Shown here piece after piece: positions 44,039 to 55,451 of a stretch of DNA of 64,000 nt; positions within the stretch are counted from its first letter, which is position 1, and the number at the start of each line of letters is the position of its first letter. Source of the DNA: Turbatrix aceti (Eukaryota > Nematoda > Chromadorea > Rhabditida > Panagrolaimidae). The notes beneath the pieces were generated by a model. That model ran no database searches, was not told the DNA's origin, and saw nothing but the letters and a program-made list of their open reading frames with translations. The stretch spans positions 4,588,001-4,652,000 of the forward strand of contig OZ017766.1 of the NCBI GenBank assembly GCA_963969345.1, given 5' to 3'. The translations under genes and the position numbers were made by a program.

Positions 44039-47000
44039 CACGGGCCTCGTGCGGAGGAAAAAATAATTCCAGCAGCACGCTTGGTAGACAAGTTCGGTTG
44101 GCGGGAGCGCCGTGTGTGCAAAAAAAACATCACCGCGGCAGGTGGAGTTTGCCGCTGGCCGTGGACGACCTGGACGCGCTGCCATCCCCCGCTCTCTCTC
44201 CCGATCGTCCGGACGGATCAGGATTGGATTTTGATTGATCTGCCAACAACGAGCGACGACCTGCCCAACACTTAGCCGGGCAACGCCGATCAATGCAAAA
44301 AGTGAAGGACAAAAAGTGCGCTTGTAAAATATAAAATACTCGTTTGGAATTCAGAGAATTCATGCGCCCTATGCCGAATTAACCGAATTTGGTACGTCCT
44401 GCAGAAAACCAGAAAACGAGTCGAGTCGAGTCGGGGGCGCTATGTAGTCGTTGGCTGCATGGCTCGTGCTCACGAGATAAAAAACACGCGCGCGTTGACC
44501 ACCACCCTTCTCTCTCGGGACCACGGCATTTCTAATGCACCGTATCCACATCTCTCTACCGCTGCCAATGCCAGGAGCAAAAACGGCATTAACGCAGGCA
44601 ATTTTTGTTATCTCGGTCGCAAACAAACGAATGAGACAGGGGTCTCTGCGCGTTCTCATTAGGCAAAGAGTAGTGCAAATGGCTGCCTATTATCCGAAAA
44701 AAAATCCTGACAAAAAGAGGGTTGCAAAAAATTGTGGCTGACATGACAGGGGGTTATGGAAAGGCACAGAGAGCCCGATAACCTGCGAGAGACCCTTAAC
44801 CCACACCACACCACGCCCTGTCCTGCCCGGATCAGACAGGTTAACCAACTCACCTGGAAAGCGAGGAAGACGTCGAAGAGTCACCGGCACAGGTATACTG
44901 CGGTCTGGGCCGCAACTGGGTCGCCATCGAATCGTCCCTGGAATGACCGGAATTGCAGAAACGGTAGAAAGCCATGGGCAAAGGAGAAGTACACAACCCG
45001 GGCCCCGGCTGATTTAATGAGCAAAAACAACAAGCGGCGGGGGAGGAGGCGCGCCCGGAAAAACTTGGAAGACTAAGTGAGTGCTGAAAGAAGGGGTACC
45101 GCGGCCGAGGGCACACCCAGCCCAAAAAAATTTGTAGTCAGAATGCAACTTTGCAACTTTTTTTTGTTGACCGGGCGAAGGAGGGAGGCGTCATCTCAAT
45201 TTCAGCTACGGATAAAAATTCACAGTTCACAGCCGACTGTCAGGATCGCGCTAAGTAAGTGTTTGCCCGGACGACGTGTCACCTCGAGGGGTCAATGGCA
45301 AATGATGGATTGACCTGGGTTGCAGGGAAGAAGAGACGGACATTAATGGTGGCACCAGTCACTTTTCCCCCGCCGCCGCAACCGTCGCCCAAAAAAGTGG
45401 AGTTGTACCTTACGCATTGCTAATTTTTATTCGGCTCTCATTGCAATTACATGTTTTTCGATGCTGCTGCAGGCCAATCCGACCGAGAACGACAACGCCA
45501 ACGACTCGAGTCGTCTCGCAGCTGTTGTTTCCCACAAAACAGGAGGGACGTGTGCTGCTCGCCTGCTTGCATCATCATCATCATCGCGAAAACTCTCCTG
45601 CTGACAGCTTGGAATTTTGACGAGCCTGCCAACGCCATGCTCGATCGATCCGACTCGTGAGGGGATCTCACGAGTCACGAAACAACAAAACGTCATGTGT
45701 GAACGAGTTTAGCGTTTTGAGATCAAAAGTGCCGACCCGCAGGCAGGTTGGATCGAGGGCGGGCGCTGGCTTTTTGGCAACGGTACTTGGCTTTTTAGCA
45801 GCGGCCGAAAGCCGACATCCGGCGGAGGCGTGCAAAAAGTGAACGATCATAGTCATGGGGGAGGGTGGAGTGGAACAGTCATGGAAACAAATAACTGGCG
45901 CGTGGCAAAAGAAAAGAGGATGACAACAAACGAGCTCAAAATCAACGGGACACCCGTAATCTCCCTGATGCCACAACCCTAATGCCAAAAAATCTCAAAA
46001 TGCCGCAACAGTGTTCGTTTGGCGGGAATGCCAAAAAAAAGTTCACTATATTTGGCGCCTGTTCGTGGCGGTTAATTATTCAACGCCGAAGGTGTGAGAT
46101 TCGCGTGATTTAGGCCGTCTGAAATCCTTCTATGAAGACACGAAACGTCATGCTTATGAATCCCAGGCCATTTTGAAAACAAGGAAGTAGTCCGCGGCAA
46201 ACTCTCATCTTCGTTCGAACATGTCGTAGATCTGTTCGGAGTGGAGAGATCTCTTGCATCACAGATGTGCCAACAACTGACGATAAAATCATAAAACATA
46301 TGCAATTACAAATGTTTTTTTTATGAAAGCGTTAGTGACGGTAGATTTGATGATCGCTTGCCTGCGGGTTTAAAAAAAGTTTGCAAGCAATACTTTGAAG
46401 TTAAAACAAAATTTCACTTTGTTACTGACCATTCCGAGTTAGAAAAAGGCTGTTTGAGGCCAGACAAACACAGTGGCAGTGGATTCTGGACGCTAATTTG
46501 GAGACTAAGATAATTAGAATTTGTAAACTGATCTTTGAATGCATTTTTTTTGTGGCCAGCCACAAATTCCTCTATTTCGAACCAAATCGGGTATTTTAAG
46601 GGTTGCCTGATTCGATTTTGCCAAGATTCTATAAAAAGACTTTTGTCCAGCAAGAATGCCTGTTTTGCTGTTTTCCGGACTGGTCATCGATCAAAGAAGC
46701 GGGACTGAAAGAATGCGCAGCGTCGAAAAATAAACTTACAAATTATTGGGTTCTTCAGCCGGAGGAGACTCAGCGTCGAAATCCATCGGGTAATAACGAG
46801 TTAGAAGTGCCATAATCACCGTGCTCACCGTCGGCGACATGTGTTTGCGGTTTTGACACTGACAAGCCGGTGAGCAAGGCTCAGCGCGCTTATTTTGACA
46901 ACCCACCTTGTCAATTCTGACGAGGCCCGTCCTGTTAGGCTGCTTGTTCACCGATCTCACCTGCCTGCTGATCCCGAAAATCGATTCATCGATTTCTGAG

Positions 47001-50000
47001 AGTCCCTGGCATCTGTTTGCGCCTTCTTCAATGTAAAAAACAATGCGTCGTCCGTTCCCCCGAAACTTGTTGCAGCTTCGTCATGCCAAAGTTTTTCAAT
47101 GACTTCTAATTGCTCATGCCTGCCGAGTCCGAGAGCGGCAGGGCCTTCTGATTTGCATTTAGAACAATTAGAACGGGTCCCAATTTGCGACCCAAGTCAC
47201 GTTGTCTCCGCGAAAGACGACAACGACGACAAACTTGGGCTTTGACTCCCCTGCGCCAGAATAAGCGCGCGCGAGAGCGACAATTTCAGTCGTTTGTTTT
47301 GCCCTCCATCGTGCTCCTTCGCTGCACGGCATATCAATTTGTCTTGTTGTTTGCATGACCAAGGTGTACCGCAGGCCTCGGCCGTTGCGTGCCGGAGGCC
47401 GGCTCCTGTTCACCCCTGCAATTAGTTAGTTGCCGTCCTCTGTCTCCTTTTCGGTCGCGCTTCCGCTGTTTTTCTGCCCCCGGACCGCCGCGTTACGATA
47501 CATACCTGATTGGAAGAGGAAGTGATTTGCCAGTGTCCGAAAAAACTGCCAAAGGCAACGTTGCTGCTGCCCTGGACGAGATTAGCCATGCGCCCCTCGG
47601 CCGCCGTGATTATCCTGAAAGGCGCCTGCGGGCCGAAACAACAAACTTGCGCTCCCCTTCGCGTGTTTTTTAAAATTCATTCGCGCATTGCATTTTTTTC
47701 TTGTCGCTTATGCGTGCGCCGCGGGTGAAGGCGCTTCCAGGCCGCCGGCAGCGGCAAATTGCGTGTTAATTTAATTTTGCTCAAATCAGGTCCCAGTAGG
47801 CTGCCGCTCTTTTTTTTCTTCTGCTGCTCGTCCGTTGTTGTTGTCGGCAAATTAAATGATAACCAGAAGGCGTCTCGCCCCGTCTCGATTCATTGTTTCG
47901 GAATGCATCTGTGTGCCGCCGCCGCTGCTGCCGCGCGCGCATCTCTGGTGTCGGCATCGTCGCTGATTGTCTTGGTGAAAAGGCGACTAATTCACGACAT
48001 TTGTAACACGCACTCTCGGACGCTGTTGTTGCGCCGCACTTTTTGAGTGCCGCCACGAAGCCCGGAGGCTCAAATTCAATTTGACAATTAAACCAAGCTG
48101 TTGTCCGGCGCTGCTGCGGCAGCATTGTTCTTCGCAGCGCCAATGCCGCCTCTGACGCCGCCGCCTGATAGTAACACGCGTCTGGGTCTATCCTCCAGGA
48201 TTTCTTGGTTAGTGAGCAACAGTGATGCGCGCGTAATTATCTTGCATGGCCCCTGACTTCCGTCGGCGGCGGCACTGTTTCGTGTCAAAGTGACACGCGC
48301 TGGGTTGGACTGACCGGTTGGTCGGAAGCGCCAGTTGGCACCCGAAATGTCCGCAAAAAAAAGTTTTGGAATAAGAATAAAAAAAATAAAATGGCGTGAT
48401 AGAGATGTTTTCTGTGCTGCCTTTGATGCGCGAGTCACACTTGTCACGCAAACAAGCTCATTTGCCAACGTGTACTATTTTTGTCCTGCGTATGTATGCT
48501 CTGCCCTTTTTTCCGTGCTCGTCGTCGCCGACTGATGTCACTGCGCAGAACGACAGAAGTCGTGCCCCGCGAAACAATGTATTATAGTTCAATGCTTCTA
48601 CCGTATCTTCCTTTTCATGCAAAGTACGATCCAAAGTAGGCATTACCAATTAGGCACAACTCGTGACTACTTAGCATGCAATTTGGAGTACAAAAGAAGG
48701 GTGAAATTGAAGAAATTGTTGCCGCTCCATTTTTCCAAAAATCACGGCCAGCGTGCGCTGACTGAGTTTTTTTTGGTCCTGCCACCGAACGGCCCGAGGG
48801 GTCATTAATGACCACCCCCCTCCTACTCCTGTCCATGCGGACCCAATTTGGTCAATTGCACGGCGGCGGCAGCGGCATGCCGTGCCGAAGGTTCCTATGT
48901 CGCCGGGTGTATAGTTTTTTTTATGGTTAAATTACGCTAAATCACGAAAAATTGTTTTCTTGCTTAAAACCGTGTCGTAAGGTGTTTTATAGCCTCGGGG
49001 GTGCACTTGGCCGGCCAGCCCTGGCGAATGGACTCGCTCGCGCCTGCTCGATCTTCCGACTCGCTGCGCTTTTGTTTACTTGATTCTGGCTGGCTACGGC
49101 ACGTCAATTTGGCCAATTTACGAGGCCGGCGCACTTCCATCTCTGCTTTTTGCATTTCTTACTAAATATTTCTTAGCACACTTTTTTTTCTTTAGAAAAT
49201 AAATTTTCTGCCATTTGTGAAAATTTTTTGGTCAGCTAAAGGGATTTTTGTGGCGGGGGTGACCACTTCCCAGTTTTCTTCCGGGTCCCAAAATGTGGAA
49301 TCTTCTGCCGTTGCTTACGTTTTTATAAAAAGAACTTCAGAAGGCCTAACAAAGTTGAATTCAGAGAAAACGCATTGTTTTATATTTTTTACCTGTGCTT
49401 ACCTGGCTATTTTTCCCTACGTGCCAACCGTTGACTATTTTCCAACAAACAAAAAAAAACAGAAAACGAGTCAATCGGAAAACCGATCTGTGAGCGGATT
49501 TTTTTGTTTTCTTGCTCGTTGGAAGTCCGATGCCTCCCGGCGGTGTCGAATTTCAAGTCGTCCCTCTGTCGCGTGCATTGCCGCGATTTACTCGCCTTGC
49601 CGCCATGCCACACGTCGTCGTCGTCGTTTGCGCCTACTTGTACCTATTCTAGACGACAGCTCGCTTTCGGCAGCCTTCTACAGCCCCCGACGACGACGCG
49701 TTCGGTTTGAATTCTCCGACGCAGTTCCGGGAGCAGCAGCCAAGGCTTTGCATTCCGGTTATATTTTTTGCCGCTTAAATGCCGTTTAAATGCAAATTTG
49801 CAAAATAACCGACATTATACGGTCGAATATTGCTGGCCGCTTATATCGCAAAAAATAACCGGGTAGGATATGAAGTTAGAATAAAGTCAAAGAAAATAAC
49901 CGTCTCAGTTTTGGACATGTTGCATAAAAATATGAAAATAACCGGGTCATTTTTTTCATTTTCAGTCGAATGTCCCCCTTTTTGGTCCAAATTTGCACGC

Positions 50001-50257
50001 TTATTTTACGTTTTTTATGCGGTTCATGATTTAGGGGGACGGTTAAAAAAGTCGAAAATAACCGCCGTATAACCCGGTTATTTTAAGTCGCGGAAAATAA
50101 CCGGGCCGTATAACCCGGTTATTTTCGGGAAATGAAAATAACCGAATAACCGACCCGGTTATTCGTCATTCCGTTCCGCTTCGTTATATAACCGGAATGC
50201 AAAGCCTTGGCAGCAGCGTGACGCGGAGCAGCGGAGTCCGGCCGATGACGCGAGCCA
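44039..50257. other. Long non-coding region (about 6.2 kb)
   Basis: No gene is supported. The many open frames lack splice-consistent continuation or recognisable domains. It may hold alternative 5' exons and regulatory DNA for the Kv channel on the minus strand. Features seen: a small frame on the minus strand at 46960-46737 ending in a good donor, GC-rich patches at 47560-48200, and the MITE-like element at 49738-50214. Confidence 0.5.
49738..50214. mobile_element. MITE-like element with long terminal inverted repeats and internal ATAACCG repeats
   Basis: The left end GCCAAGGCTTTGCATTCCGG followed by TTATAT is mirrored exactly at the right end (ATATAACCGGAATGCAAAGC then CTTGGC). About 477 bases lie between. 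The interior is full of AAAATAACCGGGT-type units in both orientations, including ATAACCCGGTTATTTT palindromes. No transposase is encoded. Flanks show GCAGCA/CAGCAG on both sides, a possible but ambiguous target duplication. Confidence 0.75.
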
Positions 50258-50947
50258 ATGCGCCGCGACTTACCTGACCTCCGGCCGGGTCCGTCCTCCG
50301 TAGATTGGCTCACGGCCACTGTTACTTTTTTGCTTTTAATCATCGGATCCGCGACCGCGGCTGCGTCGATCAGAACCAACCGATGCTACTCCTGCATGTC
50401 CAAGGGCTACGAGGAGCTGTTTACTCAGGGACAGTTTTCTAAGTGAGTTTTTAGCATTTTTATCCTGCGGAAAATTTTTTTATTTTGTCTGTCGTTTATT
50501 TTTTGGGGTGCACGTGTTGCGTTTTTCAGGTATTTTTTTGAGCCGCGAAACTTCACGAATCAATGCGACCACCCTCTGGATCCGCACATGGTAGGGTACG
50601 CGCCGTGCCGGACGATCTGCCTCACACTCATCCAGGACCTCGTCGTGATGGGCCGTCCGTCGGGCCGGAAGCTGACGATGCGGGGCTGCTCGACGTCGCT
50701 CAGTCGCTTCGGCTTCGTGAACAAGACGATGGCGCTCTTCGACCGCTACGACATGTGCCGCGAGATCCGGATGAGCGAGCTGTTCAACTACGAGACCAAC
50801 TCGCAGCTCGTCACCGTCTGCAGCTGCCTCGGTGACCGCTGCAACGGCGCCGACAACGGAGCCCTTTCTGGGAAGAGGCCCGGTCGCCTCATTCTTGCCC
50901 TTGCTATCGTCTTTGTTCTGTTACACGCTCATATCATGGCTTTTTGA
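50258..50947 (+). CDS. Ly6/uPAR-like GPI-anchored surface protein
   Basis: Two exons, 50258-50442 and 50530-50947, give 200 aa. A hydrophobic segment at about 17-36 is a signal peptide or anchor. The mature part has the Ly6/uPAR pattern: NRCYSCMSKGY, FFEPRNFTNQCDHPLD, APCRTICLTLIQDL, RGCSTSLSRFG, ending CSCLGDRCNGADNG. The final ~20 residues are hydrophobic (LILALAIVFVLLHAHIMAF), a typical GPI-attachment signal. Such proteins tune receptors at the cell surface in nematode neurons and muscle. The first ATG that keeps frame is at 50258; its first ~16 residues are not hydrophobic, so the true start could lie elsewhere. The MITE-like element ends 44 bases upstream. Confidence 0.85.
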
Positions 50948-51423
50948 TTTGATTTGACCCTCATCACACACACATTTACACTCTTTGTTCGTTCGTAGAC
51001 ATACATATAAAAGCGGAACCATTGCCGGGAGTGTGCCAAATTTGTTTTGATTGCGCTTGCTTTTTTCGTTGACGCGCGGGAGTCGATTTCACCTGATGCT
51101 CGGTGGGGGAGGGGGATTGTTTGCACGCTCATCCCGCGTAAACGAGGATAAAGCGGGCGCCGGGTGTCAGCTAGGCCGCCAAATTTGCTTGCATGCGCGC
51201 ATGCGCGCGCACGGGGATCTCGCAAAAAAGGAATGAGAGAGAGCTCGTTTGTTTGTCTTGATCCCGCCACCGCCACCGCCACCGCCACCGAGCTGGCTAT
51301 CCATCCTCCCTCCTCATCCACGAGGAGCGACGACACGGCTCGTGTCAGTCAATCAAGCATCCCATTCTCTGCTCATCCCACACGTTACGAGACCGTTACG
51401 AGAAGATTCGCTTGACCGGAGCC
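50948..51423. other. Gap between Ly6-like gene and bHLH gene
   Basis: 476 bases without a supported gene: 3'UTR of the Ly6-like gene followed by the bHLH promoter. A CCACCG tandem lies at about 51267-51290, and a GCGCG-rich patch at 51195-51212. Confidence 0.5.
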
Positions 51424-52157
51424 ATGCAGACCGCTGACGACGACCTTCTCTCCGCTTTCCGCTACGGCAGCGTCCTTCGATCGACGATCCAGGCGGCCAA
51501 CATCTTCAGAGCTACTTCAGGTAAGGCTTTTTGGCTGGAAGGCCTTTTTTGGGGCCCTGGGGATTCGATGACCGGCTTCGGCACAAAATACAATTTTTTA
51601 AAATTATGCAAAGCAAAACCCGTTAAACGAAAGTGACAATTGCCTTTTTGAGTAAGTTCGTCGTCCCGGAGCGAGCATTAGTGTGCAAATGGGGTAATTG
51701 AGCATGAGCCAGCTCGTCTGGCCTAAAATTGCAATCCTGCAATCGTCCCCGACGTTTTTCAGGGATCATGACATTGGAAGGTGCCGGCATGGAAGGTGCG
51801 TTCCCGAAGGACAACAAGCTGGACTACGACGACAAGCAGCAGGTGAGCCCGTTCGACCCGGAAGCGATCGTGCCGCTGCCCTTCCAGCTGCAGGAGATCA
51901 AAAACCGCAGCCTCGGCTCCGCGGTCTGGCGGCGCAACGAGCGAGAACGCTATCGGGTGCGCTGCGTGAACGAGGCGTACGACACGCTGCGGGACCACCT
52001 GCCTTATGGCGAAGAGGACAAGCGACTCAGCAAGGTGGAAACGCTCCGGCTCGCGATCCTGTACATCCGGCACCTCGAAATGCTCCTCGCCGACGGAGGG
52101 CACGAAGAACGCTGTTTGTGCTTCGACGATTTCCAGAAAACATTCGCCTCGCAATAA
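51424..52157 (+). CDS. Achaete-scute-like basic helix-loop-helix transcription factor
   Basis: Two exons, 51424-51520 and 51763-52157, give 163 aa. Residues about 88-142 are a bHLH domain: basic region [18 protein letters not shown], loop [17 protein letters not shown], and second helix [13 protein letters not shown]. The RRNERER..V..VN pattern and [10 protein letters not shown] with a short loop match the achaete-scute/ASCL group, best the ASCL3/4/5-type variants. Such factors bind E-boxes as heterodimers with an E protein and set neuronal or glandular fates. The rest is a short acidic N-terminus and a 20-residue C-terminal tail. The stop lies six bases from the stop of the cysteine-rich gene on the other strand. 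Confidence 0.9.
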
Positions 52158-52163
52158 ATTATT

Positions 52164-54792
52164 TTACTCGAAACACACGCTGTGGCAGAGATGAGGGCAG
52201 CTGGAGTTGCACTGGTAGCGGAGAGGCGCGTTTTTAGCCGTCGCGTCGCAGGTCCGGCCGCAGCGCGTGATGCAGTGATCCTGGCAGTCGGTGCGGACGG
52301 CATCGGACAGCCGACACTCCCGGGCACACGAATCCGCGCAACTCGGCCCGCACTGGGCGTAGGCGCGGTCTGCGACGAGGCACTGCTGCGTGCACGTTTT
52401 CTGGCACGCGCCGTTGCACTCTGCGGACCGCGCGCAGAGATGCCGGACGCCGTTGGAGCAGACGTCGAGGCACTCCGCGCTCCGGCACAGCCCCTGGCAC
52501 TTGAGGGCCATCTGGTTGCGGCACTTGGAGTGCAGCTCCCGCGTCGAGTCCACGGGAAAGCTGTGGAACGTGCGCGGCAGCGAAGGCGAGCAGTTCAGGT
52601 CGCAGGTGCGGTCGCAGAGTCGGGAGCAGTTGAGGTTTTCCCGGTGCAGACGTTCGCACTGGTGCAGGCACGAAGGCTTGCAGATGGCACGGCAGTTGTA
52701 CGAGTGCAGCGTCGGCGGCAGGTTGATGACGGGTTTCGGCGTCGAGGGCCGCGGCGGGGGTACGATGATCGGTCCTGGAGGCTGAAAAATAGTAAAGTTT
52801 AGAAATTCAGCCAGTCAGGTGACATTTTGGAACTTTTTCATGAATTTTTGTCAAAAAGTTGTTTAATCTAAAATTTTTTTTTAAATTCATTTGTGTGAGG
52901 CATTTTACGATTCTTGGAACGTTGCAGCTAAAAAATTACGATATTTCCAAAACTAGAGTAAAAATTGATTGATGCGAATTTTTTTGAAGAGTCAGAAAAA
53001 AATATAAAAAAATAATGTTGTTACTTTAAAAAATGCCGAAAATCGGATTAAAAAAGGGCCATAATTGCATAATTTGTTTTGGCACTTGTTTTCGGATTCT
53101 CCAAAAACTAAATTTTTTTTCAAAATTTTTTCACAGCAACTTTTTGGCAAAATTTCATAAAGAATTTCCAAAATGCGAAAAAAACAAACCTTTGAGACGT
53201 TTTTTCCGTTGAAAGGCTTGATCGTTTTTTTCTTGTGCCCAGTCAGAGGCCCAAGAATCTGCTCGACGGTCGGCAGTTTGAAAGCCATGTCGGAGGTCTG
53301 AGAAGCGAAGCCAAAGACGATATCGAGAGTCTTGTCCATGACGCAGGGCCGTCGGCAGTCCGGACGGCACTCCTTGATGCACATCTCCTTCGGCACGCGC
53401 TGCTCGGGCTCAGAACACTTCTGCGAGCAGAACGCGTCGCACGTCGGCTCGCAGAAGTCCGGGCCGAGACCGGAGCGGGCGCATCGGGCGCCGCAGTCGA
53501 CGGTGCAGTGCTGCTGGCAGGCGTAGCGGCTGAACGTCGCCTCCTGGAGGTTGGCCGCGGGCACGGCGAAGAGGACAGCGTCGTCGGAGAGCGCGTTGAC
53601 GCCCCGCGCAACTTCCGACGAGCAGGAGGCGTTGCAGAGGGAGGTACAGAGCGATTTGCCTTTCGCGTCGACGAGAAAGTGTTGTCGCAGGTTGGAGGAC
53701 AGCAGACAGTCGACGACGCAGTCGTTCTCGCAGGTTTCGGCCAGCGAGGCCAGAAGCATGGAGCGCTTCACACTGTCTGGACAGGAGTGCTTGCAAGCCG
53801 CCGAGCAGGCAGACGCGCAGGTCGGACGCGTCCCAAACGGCAGACAGGAGTCCACGCAGCCCGGGAAACAGCCTAGCTCGCAGTCTTCGAACTGAAAACA
53901 GGTCACACAAGTCAAATTTGATTTTTGGTGGTCGGCAAACCCAAAGCATAATTTTTATTTTTATTTCAAAATCAAGAGGAGGCCCAAAAGAAGGGTTGTT
54001 ATCGTCGACAGCCCTGTATCCAGGCCCGTAAACGGACAAGACCAGGGTAATCCACTCGAGACCCCCCCTTCAGGGATGACCTTCCTCTTGAGCGAGACAA
54101 CTAAACAGTTGTAGTCTCCCACTCGAGTCAAACGGAATACAAACAATTGATTTGTATTCAGCCCGTCGCCAGGTACCTGACCTGGACCAGGTGGATCAAA
54201 AACACGAAAACATGAAATCCTAATTTTAAATCTGAAAAAGCACAACCCAATTTTCAGCGGCAAAAAATCGTTTTTTTTCGTTCGCGAACGAACACAAACA
54301 AAATTCAAATTTAGTTCGAAGAATTAAACGAACATGAACATTTTGATTGTGTTCGCGAACGAACATAAACGAACATCAAACAGATTTTTTTATCAGTTGT
54401 ACGAAATTGTGTTTCTCCGAGTAAAAAAACAAAAAAAAAGTAATTTTTTTGTTTTTCTACCTTTGTCCAAAAAAATTATCTTTGTTCGAGGACGAACGCA
54501 AACATTCGCCAGGTCCCCGACCTACCACAGAAGCAGACGGCATCGTGCACGCGCAAGGCGGAACCGTAGAACTTCTGCAGTTGCAGGAAGATGCCTGACA
54601 GCGACAGACGGGGATGTCGTGGCAGTCGCACGCTGATTCTGCCTAAACCACCCGAAAAATGAGAAAAAGACAGAATCGTAAACAACTGCAACTGCCGCCA
54701 AGGCCAACCAACCAACGAACCTGAGAAGAAACTGCCAGGAGTGAAAAAATATACACAAAGAGTAATAGGCAATTTGTCGATCGTTCGATCAT
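52164..54792 (-). CDS. Secreted cysteine-rich repeat protein
   Basis: Four exons: 54792-54721, 54642-54526, 53891-53190, 52781-52164; 502 aa. Residues 1-24 are a signal peptide, so the protein is extracellular. Exon 2 is a dense CDC/CRC/CNC block. The long exons carry many units of C-x3-C-x3-C spacing, for example CEPTCDAFCSQKC, CIKECRPDCRRPC and CRAICKPSCLHQC, with about 80 cysteines in all. Between exons 3 and 4 lies a Pro-rich linker. I do not recognise a named domain. A structural cuticle, eggshell or mucous role is plausible because of the extreme disulfide content, but this is inference. Intron 3 contains a fold-back element, intron 2 a dispersed palindromic repeat. The 3' end nearly touches that of the bHLH gene. 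Confidence 0.78.
52826..53175. mobile_element. Fold-back (inverted-repeat) element, copy B, in an intron
   Basis: The left arm TTTTGGAACTTTTTCATG..TTGTCAAAAAGTTG is complemented imperfectly by the right arm ending CAACTTTTTGGCAAAATTTC. The interior CGTTGCAGCTAAAAAATTAC matches copy A at 36723-37078. It lies in intron 3 of the cysteine-rich gene. Confidence 0.6.
54270..54510. repeat. Dispersed GTTCGTTCGCGAAC-type repeat, intron of cysteine-rich gene
   Basis: Contains CGTTCGCGAACGAACACAAA, TTCGCGAACGAACATAAACG and TTTGTTCGAGGACGAACG. The ACAGATAAAACG block is not seen, so this copy is shortened. Confidence 0.6.
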
Positions 54793-55451
54793 TTCAGAGT
54801 ACGGTCGGCGACTGATGGGGCCGCCGTTTCCAAAAAAGAGCATCCTCAAGACTAGGTCTCGACCACCATGACTCCGCAGAGGTGTCAGGAGGGGTGTGGG
54901 AGACTAAATTAGCCGCAGCGGGCTCATCCAGCGCAGGACGCCTTTTTGGGAGGCGTCCGAGAGGGGGGGACTAAGCGCGGGGTGTGAGCACCACTTGAGG
55001 GGCTGTAATTACCTCGGGAGCAGAGAACTCGGGTTTTACCTGCGGCCAGCAAGACCCAAGACGTCGACGCGAGGATCTCCCGCGTCTGAACAAACACCGT
55101 CGACTTTTGAAGAACGCAAAAAAGCTGTCAAAACGAGTGTTACCGCTGCTAAACCGCTTTGTCGTCCGTCCAGCGGACTCCGTGAAAACGAGCGTCGTCG
55201 CTCCAGGTAGCGCTGCTGCTAAATGAGCAGCTACAACCTCTAAAAGACATAAAACAAAGGTTCTTCTTCCCCGCGAACAACTACAAAATATTAAACCATT
55301 TTATTTTACAAAAAAACACCAACAAAAAATTGACTGACGAGTAGAAAAACGTACCTTCCTCGAAATGGATGTTACCCCTTATCCAGCAAGACTTCCTCGT
55401 CGCCGCCACATCGCCATAACAACAATAAACCCAAAAAAAGGCAAGCAAGCA
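54793..55451. other. Gap between cysteine-rich gene start and eIF3b end
   Basis: About 660 bases without a supported gene. It includes a strong hairpin at about 54937-54962 (GGACGCCTTTTTGGGAGGCGTCC). The part nearest 55452 is the eIF3b 3'UTR on the minus strand. Confidence 0.5.

Noticed and set aside
46737..46960. Minus-strand frame ending ..MDFDAESPPAEEPNN before a GTAAGT donor, as an alternative first exon of the Kv channel
   Set aside because: The donor leaves phase 2, and I found no acceptor near the Kv first exon that restores frame. It remains only a candidate and is not annotated.
49217..49789. 190-residue plus-strand open frame
   Set aside because: Composition is that of AT- and CGT-rich noncoding DNA, its end runs into the MITE-like element, and nothing in it resembles a domain.
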